Source: Gnetum montanum
Lineage: Eukaryota; Streptophyta; Gnetopsida; Gnetales; Gnetaceae
Length of the DNA stretch: 64,000 bases
NCBI GenBank assembly: GCA_015680685.1
Contig: MNCI01011534.1
Coordinates: forward strand, 83,406 to 147,405
Reading direction: 5' to 3'
Shown one piece after another: positions 55,003-64,000 of the stretch (position 1 is the first letter of the stretch; every line of letters starts with the position of its first letter). A program made the position numbers and the translations under genes. Under the pieces are notes generated by a model that saw only the letters and a list, made by a program, of their open reading frames with translations, had not been told where the DNA came from and made no database searches.

Positions 55003-56105
55003 TGTTAAATCCCAAAATTGGTAGTTTTTAAATCTTAATTACATATTGTTAATTATTTAATTAGTGTTTAATTAATGTCTATTTTAGTTATTTTAATTTG
55101 TTTAAGTTTATTATATTTTAGTTTATTATAGTGATGAGTATTAGTTTATAATTATTAGATTATTATTAGTTTATTAGTTTTTATGTACTAAAGACTTGAA
55201 CCAGAGGCACATGTTTTGTTGTTGGGTAGCCATGTCATGGTAGTTGAAGAATCCAATTTCTTTATCTATACTGGTATTATGGTTTCTGGTTTTTGATTTT
55301 GTTTTTGTAGCAGTAATAGGAATGCACATTGAGGATTTATGGTAGTAATGGAGTTGCAACTTGGACGTTGGTGCTGCAATGTGGATGTGCTACTCCATCA
55401 ACCACGTTCTTTCATCGCATAACTATAGCTATTTCTTGCACACTCCTACAACCATTACCCATGTGGGTGGTGGCAGTGGACATTACGCATGGGTAGTAAT
55501 TACCATAGCCATTATGTATGGGTGGTGGCTCCTCATGTGCTAGACTAATCCTCATAAATTTTCTAGCCAGATGCAAAAGAGGGAAAGGAGAAAAAAGGAT
55601 ATGAAGAAACAAAGAGAAGATACTATTGAGAGAACCATGCCAAATTAGAATTTTTGTTTGTGCATAAAATTATGAAGGAAGAGTGTCAATCCTTTGTGGT
55701 AATTAATAGTCAACAATGTTTTAAAATTGTGAAGTTGTTTCATTGCAGAGACAACAGAGCAGGGTCACAAATTAGGTGACATCTCCTTTGTAATGTTTCT
55801 TATTTTTCATAAATTTATTTAAATTTAATTTGAATGAATTGATTGTATTCATCTTTGAACTTAATGTTAGAAATTAAGATGAATATTGTTGATTTTACTT
55901 ATGGGTGATAGCCATAAGTGTGGTGTTCTCAATTGAATCTAGATCTAATCATTGGTTTTATGTCTTTATCATCTTTTGACTTTAAAACATTCCTTTATAG
56001 GATACAACTCATAAGTTAGTCACAAATGAGATGAAAATTTCTACAATGAAAGAAATTAAGATAAATATTAAAGGTATCCAGTACCAAATTTTACTTGGCT
56101 CATCA
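55003..56105 (+). repeat. 5' LTR of element I (1103 bp)
   Basis: Starts TGTTAAATCCCAAAATTGGT and ends TTGGCTCATCA before the primer site. Rich in TTTAGTTTATTA words over the first 180 bp. Matches the sequence at 63730-64000. Confidence 0.85.
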
Positions 56106-56108
56106 ATT

Positions 56109-56127
56109 TGGTGCTGCTGCCAGGGAG
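56109..56127 (+). other. primer-binding site of element I
   Basis: TGGTGCTGCTGCCAGGGAG resembles the tRNA-Asp complement (TGGCGCCGTTGCCGGGGA), mostly differing by transitions. Confidence 0.65.
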
Positions 56128-56589
56128 GCCAACAGAGTTAATCATCATCAAGAGTTCTGTATGTTTTAATTTTATTTTGTCATTTCATATTCTAGGTACA
56201 TTTTATTTTATTTTATGTTTCTTTTATTTAAGTAATTTGAGAAATCATGTGTTTTATTTATTTTTCTTACATTAAAAAAATCCAAAAATAGGAAAAAATC
56301 CTAAGAATCAGCTCCTCTTATCGTACAACTAACTAAAACTGTTTAAAAAGTTGCAATTAAAGTTGCGATAGTAGGACTTATTAAATCAGTTTGTAAATTC
56401 TTAGGAATGGTAGCCCATGAATGTGCCAATGAAGAATGTTCTTGTTAAATGAAACTAATAAAGCAACCAAAGAAACCAACACAAATTTAACCTTCTAAAA
56501 GCACTCTTAGCCTTTATAAACCTACAGAAGTCACTTAAAACCAAGTCTAAGAGTAACCAATACAATTAAGATATGATTTTTCTTCCCCT

Positions 56590-57956
56590 TTGACAACACA
56601 AAATCCCAAAGAAAAAACACAACATAATTTTTCCATATCTATTGATCGTCTATGTGATATTCCAACTACAACCATGAGTTCAACTATTGGGACAAGGTTT
56701 CAAAATCTAAGTGCTACCTCGATGTCAACTTATGTGACCATAATTGAAGGTATTACCCAACCAATGAGTACTTTGAATTTACAAACTCCACTACTAGTCT
56801 CTATTTCTATACCAAATTCTATAGTAATCCTAATAGTAACCACTACTTACATGATGGGATTATCTTCACATCATACACCTCCTCCATTTTCCTTAGATTC
56901 AATTCCTCTCCTCTTTGGTAGTTTGAGTTCCAATGTTTCAATTGGGCAACCCTACCTAGGACAAACCCTTGGGGAGTTAGTGAACCAAAGAACATCTAGT
57001 ATACCTCAAGGACCATTAGTTTTTTCACAAGAAAGAGATGTAGAGGTGAAAAATATTCATTTATTACCTATCTTTGAAGAAAAAAATGATGAGGATCTAA
57101 TTACCCACATAAGAGAATCTGAAACAACATTAGTCATGTTAGCATCTCAAAGTGAGGATAAAACTAAGATGATTGCCTTTAAATCAATCTTAAAGTACAA
57201 AGATGATTTTTTGCTACAAATCCTTAGAACACAAATTACTTCATGGGATGAGTTTAAGAATGCTTTTCTACAAATATTTCTTTCTAACGATAGAATGTAT
57301 TCATTAAGGAAGTAATTAATGAATTTTATGAAACATGAGGATGAAGACTATGAGAGTACCTTTGATAAATTTAAAGGATTATGCTTAAAAAATCCAAACC
57401 ATGGATTCCCAGCCCATCAATTAATTCAAATCTTTGGAGAAGGATTATTACCTTATTGTAGGCAAAATGTTCACTTTGCATGTGGAGGAAATATTTTAAA
57501 TGTGATGATGGTTGGATAATCATAGATTCATTAGTAGATCAAAGTAAACAAATGCCAAAATCCAATATTATGCAAGACATGACTCAACAAATAGAATAGT
57601 TGAATAAAAAAGTGGATGAGGTGACATAATTAATTAAAAAACAAGCTGATGGAATTCAAGGAGAAATGTGCAACATTTGTGATAGTCCCCAACATAACCA
57701 AACAACCTATCCAACCTTGTTCTATTTTCAAAAGAAAATGCAAGAGTCAGTAAAGGCTTTTCAACAATTTAAGAGCCAACCAAAAATAAACCTTCCTCAA
57801 CGACCATTTTACCAACAAAAATATCCTCAAAATAACTTTAGGTCATTTAAGAATCCAACTAATGAACTCTTGGATAAACTCACCCAAAGCCTTACTTCCT
57901 TCATAGAAGAAAGTAGACAATTCATAGTGAGACTAGAAGGAGATTTTAGGACTTAA
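56590..57956 (+). pseudogene. element I gag
   Basis: Open for 241 codons from about 56590 (no ATG at that point), with a Ser/Thr/Pro-rich N-terminal 140 residues, then the capsid domain: HLLPIFEEKNDEDLITHIRE, AFKSILKYKDDFLLQILRTQ, SWDEFKNAFLQIFL. After a stop at 57313-57315 it continues FMKHEDEDYESTFDKFKGLC, then HGFPAHQLIQIFGEGLLPYC. A coiled linker is followed by a decayed knuckle CNICDSPQHNQTTYP (57669), whose last Cys is Tyr, and a Gln-rich tail (KINLPQRPFYQQKYPQNNFR) to 57956. Only about four stops or shifts break it. Confidence 0.88.
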
Positions 57957-58389
57957 CAAAAAATGAATTACCATCCCAACCTAAACAAAATCCTACATCT
58001 CAAAAAAAGGGTAAAGAGCAATTACATTTCATCACTACAAGGAGTGAAAAAATAATTGAACCTAAACCCCAAAAGAATGTGAGATTTTAGGAGGTAGGAA
58101 AACAAGAAGAAATTCAGCCATAAATAGTAAATTAGGAAGATCAACCAACTAGGGAAAAAGAACAACCATTACTCTCTAGGCAACCAGTTTTACCTCCTTT
58201 TCCTAAATGATTACAAGAGGATTTTACAACTAAAGCCCATCTTGAAAAAATGTTTAGTGAATTGTATTTGCATATCCTTTTAGAAAAAGCAGTAAAAGAC
58301 ACACCTCTTTTTGCCAAATACTTAAGGGAATTATGCACTAGAAGAAGAAAGGAAAAAATTCCTAAACAAGTTTATGTGGTTGAAAATAT

Positions 58390-58900
58390 TTCTTAACTTA
58401 TACAAAATCATGAGATTCCCAAATACCAAGATCTTAGAGTCCCTGCCATCCCAATCAAAATAAATGGACAAGTAATTAAAAATGCCCTACTAGATTTAGA
58501 AGCCAACATTAATATCATGCCTCTTAAAATGGCTAGGTCACTTAATATACTAGATATCAAAGGAGTAAACATGACAATATCATTGGTTGATGGTTCAAAT
58601 ATAACACCCATAGGAATAGTAGAAGACTTGATATTTGAGGTAGAAAAAGGAAAATACCTAATTGAATTTGTTGTTTTAGAAGTAAAATATTAGGATTTTT
58701 TTACTATTATATTAGGTAGACCTTGGCTAGCAACAACTAATGTAGTAATTAATTGTATATCTAGACAACTTCAACTTTCCTTTGCCAATCTTACTTTTAC
58801 ACTAAATATATATGATAATGTAAAAGAAGATCATTTAAATATAGAATTGAAGGAAGCAAGAATTCTCTACACTTTACCCACTTCAGCAATGGCATAAGAT
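58390..58900 (+). pseudogene. element I aspartic protease
   Basis: VPAIPIKINGQVIKNALLDL, then EANINIMPL: the active-site D(T/S/L)GA reads DLEA, with Gly changed to Glu (58499-58501). MTISLVDGSNITPIGIVEDL, FVVLEVKY and IILGRPWLATTNVVINC complete the fold. One stop (58691-58693) interrupts it. The enzyme would be inactive because of the Gly to Glu change. Confidence 0.82.
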
Positions 58901-58984
58901 AGGGAAACCTTAGTGTTGAATAATTTTAAGGAAGGACTTTTAGATCCCTCAACTAAAGAACAAGAAGATCTCCTTAACTAGATT

Positions 58985-60516
58985 TTGAATTTTGGTTCAA
59001 GGAATATTGAAAAAATAATTCAACCAATAAATAAAGATTCCTTGAATCTTAGAGAACTACCTAGTACACTTAAGTATGTTTTTCTATATCATAATAAACC
59101 ATTAATAATAAATTTTCATCTTACTAATGAGCAAGAAAGAAAATTATTAAAAGTTCTATGTAGACAATCTAAGGAATTTGCATGGAGATATGAGGAACTT
59201 CACCAAGGAATCTCACCCAACATTTGCCAACATCATATATATCTAGAGGACAATGTAAAACCAATAAGAATTCCCCCAATACAAATTAATCTAGCCTTAA
59301 AACAAATTGTTGAGGATGAAATTTCAAAACTCTGGAAAGAAGGAATAATTTATCCAATAGATAATAGTGAATGAGTAAGCTCCATTACTATAGTACCAAG
59401 AAAGGGTGGAAAATGGAGAGTTTGTGTAAATTATATAAGGTTAAATCAAAATACAAAGAAAGACCATTTTCCATTACCATACATGGATCAAATTTTGGAA
59501 AAATTAGTAGGACATGAATATTATTTCTTTTTGTATGGATTTAGTGGTTACAATCAAGTAGTAATTGCCCTTGAAGACCAACGTAAAATAGCCTTTACAT
59601 GTTCTTATAGAACTTTTTCTTATAAACTTATGCCTTTTGGTCTTTGTAATGCACCAGCTACTTTCCAAAGAGCCATGATCTCAATATTTTCTGATATGGT
59701 AGAAGATTATGTTGAAGTTTTTATGTATAATTTTTCAGTCTATGGGAATACTTATGAAGAAACTTTACAACATCTTGAACATGTCTTAGATAGATGTATT
59801 AATAAAAATTTAAAATTAATTTGGGAAAAGAGTTACTTGATGGTTACGAGTAGCATAGTGTTAGGAAATGTTATTTCTAAAGATGAAATAAGGATGGATG
59901 ATGAGAAAATAAGAGTCATATCTACACTTCTAGCTCCAACTAATTTAAAGACTCTTTGATCTTTTCTAGGACATGCTAGGTATTATAGAAGGTTTATCAA
60001 AGACTTTTCAAAAATTGCTAAACCATTATACATGCTCTTAGAAAAAGATGTTTCATTTGTTTAAACTAATGACTATTAAAAAGCATTCTTAAAATTGAAA
60101 AAATGAGTAACCACAACCCATATATTAAATGCACCTAGTTAGGATTATCCATTTGATCTAATGTATGATGCTAATGACACAATAGTAGGGGTAGTTTTAG
60201 GACATTACATTGATCATACACCACAAGTGATTTATTATGTGTCCAAAAGTTTAGACCAAGGCCAAGTAAACTATACAACTATAGAAAAAGAATTATTAGC
60301 CATTGTATATGCTCTAGATAGATTTAGAAATTATTTAATAGGATATAAAATTAGAGTATATACTAATCATTTAGCTATCAAAAAAATAGAAATTGCAAGA
60401 ATAATGAGATGGTGCTTATTCCTCCAAAAATTTAACCTAAATATTTTAGATAAAAGAGGTAGGAAAAACATAGTAGCAGATAATCTTTCAAGGCTAGGAA
60501 CTACCAATGAGAATTG
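58985..60516 (+). pseudogene. element I reverse transcriptase and RNase H
   Basis: RT runs from NLRELPSTLKYVFLYHNKPL through KPIRIPPIQINLALKQIVED, MDQILEKLVGHEYYFFLYGF, SGYNQVVIALEDQRKIAFTC and FGLCNAPATFQRAMISIFSD. The catalytic residues are gone: the first Asp is Tyr (59534-59536) and the (F/Y)MDD box reads FMYN (Tyr and Asn at 59726-59731). RNase H follows: DLMYDANDTIVGVVLGHYID, then QVNYTTIEKELLAIVYALDR and VYTNHLAI, where one catalytic Asp is Asn; it ends NIVADNLSRL. Four or five stops interrupt the frame. Confidence 0.9.
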
Positions 60517-60559
60517 AACACAAGAAGTCTTTCATGATAAATTTCTTGATGAACAACTT

Positions 60560-61941
60560 TTTTCCACAAGAAAGGATCTTTGATTTGCCAATATAGCTAA
60601 TTATCTAACCACTATGAAAACCCTTACCAATTGGACTAAGGAAGAAAAGAAATCTTTCTTACACACCATATCTAGGTACATCTAGAGCAGTCCATATCTC
60701 CATCAAATCTATAAGGATAACATAGCAAGAAGATGTGTGGCTAAGAATGAACAACAAGAAATTCTACAAATGTGCCATGATGATTTAGGAGGTGGCCACT
60801 TTGATAGCAAATGTACCTCTATCAAAATCCTTCAAAGTGGATTTTATTAGTCCTCAATGTTTAAAGATGCACATAAGTATATGCAAGAATGTGATAAATG
60901 TCAATAAATGGGAGACATAACATAAATACATGAAATTCCCTTAAATCCAATTTTAATAACAGTTCCATTTGATGTGTAGGGTATAGACTTTTTAGGACCA
61001 TTTCCACCATCTAATGGGATGTCAATGCATTTTGGTTTGTAGACTATGTCACCAAATGGGTAGAAGCAAAAGCCACCCTAACAAATGATGTTAAGGTTGT
61101 TGTAGCATTCCTTAGAGAAAATATTTTAACACATTTTGGAACTCCATGGGTGATCATTAGTGATCAAGAAACCCATTTTGTTAATAAAATCATGGAAAAA
61201 TTCCTTAAGTCTTGTGGTATTCAACATAAAATAGCTATTTCCAATCATCCTCAAATAAATGGCAAAGTAGAGAATGCTAATAGAATTATCTTGAATATAT
61301 TAACAAAAATTATGTGTACTAAAAGAAAGGATTGGTCTAAAAAATTGCAAGATGCACTTTAGGCTTATTAGATTACCTATAAACTAAGTTTAGGATATTC
61401 ACCTTATCAATTGGTTTTTGGTAAGCTATGTATATTACTTATTGAACTTAAATATTAATCTTTATAATTAGCCTAATAACTCAACTTTGATGAAGACATA
61501 AACCTGATTGCTCAAATCAACCAGCTTCACAAACTTGACAAAATGTAGCTACATGCTCTTGACAAATAAAAAGTTGTAAAGAAATAAATGAAGACACTAC
61601 ATGATAAGAATATCTTTAAAAAAACACTTTTCTCTAGGTGATAAAGTTCTTCTCTACAATATGAAATTACATAAATTTCTAAGAAAGTTAACAACTAGGT
61701 GGGAAAGCCCTTATTTAGTTATCCAACCCCATGATAATGGAAGAATTCTCATATCACCTATTGATAATTCCTCAACTACATTCTTAGTCAATGGACAAAG
61801 ACTTAAGTTATATCATCAACATCACATTAAGGAACCCGGAGAAGATGAAATTGTAGAGCTAAGTGATTCAACTTATCTCATAACTGATGAATTACATAAT
61901 AACAATCTATTTGAAGTCTTAGCTCTTAAAAATAACCTTTA
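60560..61941 (+). pseudogene. element I integrase
   Basis: H2C2 zinc domain ILQMCHDDLGGGHF, ending YMQECDKCQ (60760-60906). Core: GIDFLGPFPPSNGM with the first Asp (about 60982), VIISDQETHFVNKIMEKFLK with the second Asp, and INGKVENANRIILNILTKI with the Glu, so the D,D-35-E triad is kept. The C-terminal domain reads FSLGDKVLLYNMKLHKFLRK, TTRWESPYLVIQPHDNGRIL and QRLKLYHQHHIKEPGEDEI to 61941. Stops fall mainly in the zinc-finger and post-core parts. Confidence 0.88.
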
Positions 61942-61942
61942 A

Positions 61943-63729
61943 CAAAACTCTTATGTTATAGAATAAACTATAAATTATTATTTACAGTCTATAAATTTTA
62001 CCTTGAAAAATGTAGAGGGCAATAGGAAATTCTATTATTAGTTGGGACTATAAAGAATTTGGTAGCATCATGTCTAGAATGCAAGGGAGAAGGACAACTC
62101 CTCCTACCTTGAGATAAGTAGGTTTAAACCCAAAATCCAACTAATGTCGACCTTAGATTAATAAGTGTCTTGCACATAATAAACTTTATTATTTTTCAAC
62201 AATATTCTTTATGTACAGGTTTCATAAGTCAAGGTGGCTAAATAGCTTAGTTTAGGGTAATGCTTGTTAGTGTCTGATTTCTATTAAATACCTGATTAGA
62301 TTAGTTACTAAGGTGGAAAGGGTGTGTTATATTGAACCTAGTTTTTCTAGTAGCAAAAGGCATTTATCGATATCAAGCCATGTGAGCAACCCTTACAAAA
62401 TAAATTTGGCTCCCACAAGAACCTCATGGTCGAATCTAGTCAAATATTGAATTTCTTGCAAAAAAAAAGAGAGAGAGAAAAAGAAGAAAAATAGAGAAAA
62501 GTAAAGAAAAAAAAAGCAAGAAATAAAAATAAAAATAAAGAAAAAAAATAACCTCACAAGAACCTTCAATCATGAGTTGATCCCTACTACCACAAGAACC
62601 TTATAGTTGGGGCAATGCTCCAAGCTTATAATTTTAAGCATCCTATAAGAACCTCCTTCTATAAGTAGAGTGTTTAAGGGATAGGCAATAATTACCAATC
62701 AAATCAAGGTGCCACTACCTTAGGAACTAAGGTATAACGCTGGAAATGAAGAAGTGATTCCTCCATAGTAAATATCTTAACAAGTGCCTTCACTTTTAAT
62801 AATTTTTCTTGTTATTTAGTTATTTTGCTTTTGTTTCTTTGTACTTCTCATATTATTGTTTTTTTTATTATATTTCTACTTAATTTCTACCATTTACTAT
62901 GCCTCTTTTTCATTTTTGCTGTGTTATCTTCCTATTTTCTCTTGCATGGTCATCTCTTTGACTTATGGTACTTTTGTGCATGGGTTTTTTTTTTTGTGTT
63001 TCCCATCATGTCTTCTGTAGGCATTAATGGTCGAGATCCCTACTATGGTAGCCAATGATGGATACAAACACTCATTCATCCATTGCATTTGGTTTCCTAT
63101 TAATCTATATATATATAACCCATGGCAACTTTTGTTTTTGGTATATCCTTTGACCATATCTCTTTTTAATAATTTATATTTACTAATTAACCTAGATATG
63201 TTACATACCTTAGCTTAATTAGGAGGAGGGGATAACCAATTAATAAAGGATATGATAGTAGGGCATAACCAACTTGGAATCTGAGCCAAGATCAAGTTAA
63301 GGACTAAGTTAGATGTAAGTAATGCATCTCAGATTCTTGAATCATAGAAGAGGTTTAAACCTTGAGTTTATAAGACATTCTTACACCTAATGAAGCAGAC
63401 CTTGTGAGGTGAGGTTAAGTCTAATTAATTCTAGGTAGGACCTTCCTAAATGAGTTATATGTGAGCTCATATCCAAAAATAAAAATTTATCATCAAAAGA
63501 GGAATAGGTATAATTAGTAAATAAATATCTGGATATTTAGGCAATAGAAAAATTTATTTTTATTTTAATCTTTTTCTTATTAAATATCTACATGTTTCCA
63601 ATATGTTAAATTTTGAATACCTAAAAAAATCTTAGAATTATTCTATCTACTTATACATTTATTAATGTTCTGTTTTATTTTATTTTTTCCTTTATGGCTA
63701 GGCACTAGCCAAAGGCTAGTCGAGGGTTG
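61943..63729 (+). other. element I 3' noncoding region
   Basis: No env-like ORF recognised. A purine tract (AAAAAGAGAGAGAGAAAAAG and similar, 62459-62550) is followed by repeated phrases (CACAAGAACCTT at 62553, 62591) and a T-rich stretch (62800-63000). The last bases before the LTR are GGCTAGTCGAGGGTTG, a possible polypurine tract. Confidence 0.6.
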
Positions 63730-64000
63730 TGTTAAACCCAAAAATTGGTAGTTTTTAAATCTTAATTACATATTATTAATTATTTAATTAGTGTTTAATT
63801 AATGTTTATTTTAGTTATTTTAATTTATTTTAGTTTATTATTGAATGAGTGTTAGTTTATTATTATTAGATTATTATTATTTTATTAGTTTTTATGTACT
63901 AAAGACTAGAACCAAAGGTGCAAGTTTTATTGTTGGGTAGCTATGTGGTGGTAGTTAAAGAATTCACTTCCTTGATCTATACTGGTGTTATGTTTTTTGG
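63730..64000 (+). repeat. 3' LTR of element I, cut by the window end
   Basis: TGTTAAACCCAAAAATTGGT onward is collinear with 55003-55300, with scattered substitutions and small indels. Confidence 0.9.

Larger units (their letters stand above)
55003..64000 (+). mobile_element. element I: Athila-like Ty3/gypsy element, 3' end beyond the window
   Basis: 5' LTR 55003-56105, primer site 56109-56127, gag, protease, RT-RNase H, integrase, a 1.8-kb noncoding tail, and the first 271 bases of the 3' LTR at 63730-64000, which match 55003-55300. Domain order and RT phrasing (GLCNAPATFQRAM, RRFIKDFSKIAKPL, NYTTIEKELLA) fit the Athila lineage. An env-like ORF, common in Athila, was not found. It inserted into chromovirus K. 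Confidence 0.92.

Noticed and set aside
62825-63058. Env-like membrane protein of the Athila-like element
   Set aside because: Short, low complexity, without signal peptide plus ectodomain structure; frames here come from a T-rich stretch.

Overview
This window is nuclear DNA from a seed plant with a large, retrotransposon-rich genome. It is AT-rich, contains a fragment resembling plant WNK kinases, and otherwise consists almost entirely of nested, decayed Ty3/gypsy LTR retrotransposons of plant type (Tat-like, Athila-like and chromovirus remnants). Most in-frame stops are TAG, TGA or TAA where paralogues have CAG, CGA, CAA or TGG, as expected from deamination of methylated cytosine. The species cannot be named from the sequence. 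I see no intact host gene, no tRNA or rRNA gene and no CRISPR array.

Layout. 1-1.1 kb: a WNK-like gene fragment with a perfect 80-bp inverted repeat. 1.1-2.6 kb: degenerate repeats with palindromic cores. 3.4-5.15 and 12.8-15.07 kb: a Tat-like pol (element P: RT, RNase H, second RNase H, integrase). It is split by element E (5.15-12.81 kb) and by a solo LTR, J (13.25-14.23 kb). 15.97-29.46 kb: element D on the minus strand with a perfect CCATG target duplication, itself containing element C (16.84-23.95 kb). 29.69-31.3 kb: probable 3' LTR of P, including a near-perfect 73-bp tandem array. 31.4-31.9 kb: chromovirus integrase tail, cut by element F (31.92-37.83 kb). 37.84-51.06 kb: element G (minus strand, gag and protease, no visible pol), whose left LTR carries a solo LTR, H, with target duplication AGAAA. 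53.05-55.0 kb: chromovirus K remnant (minus), interrupted by the Athila-like element I (55.0 kb to beyond the window end).

Elements C, D, E and F form one non-autonomous family. They have LTRs of about 0.8-1.0 kb ending in CATCA, gag genes whose best-preserved zinc knuckles show short spacing, and no reverse transcriptase or integrase. C, D and F keep a primer-binding site matching tRNA-Asp; E has lost its 5' end. C also carries a protease. Downstream of gag lies a 1-2 kb noncoding spacer, and then, in E and D, a separate 3' ORF that begins directly after a conserved splice-acceptor-like sequence and encodes a plant-transposon-like domain plus a long coiled coil. The spacers of E, D and F share a 58-59-base stem-loop with paired substitutions. 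This gag, structured spacer and spliced 3' ORF arrangement is the most novel candidate here.

Several oddities are probably assembly faults: an inverted 533-bp contig between single Ns at 6351 and 6885, an uncollapsed overlap at 34716, and a poly-C/N gap near 40.45 kb. Domain names come from recognising motifs by eye; no database was searched.
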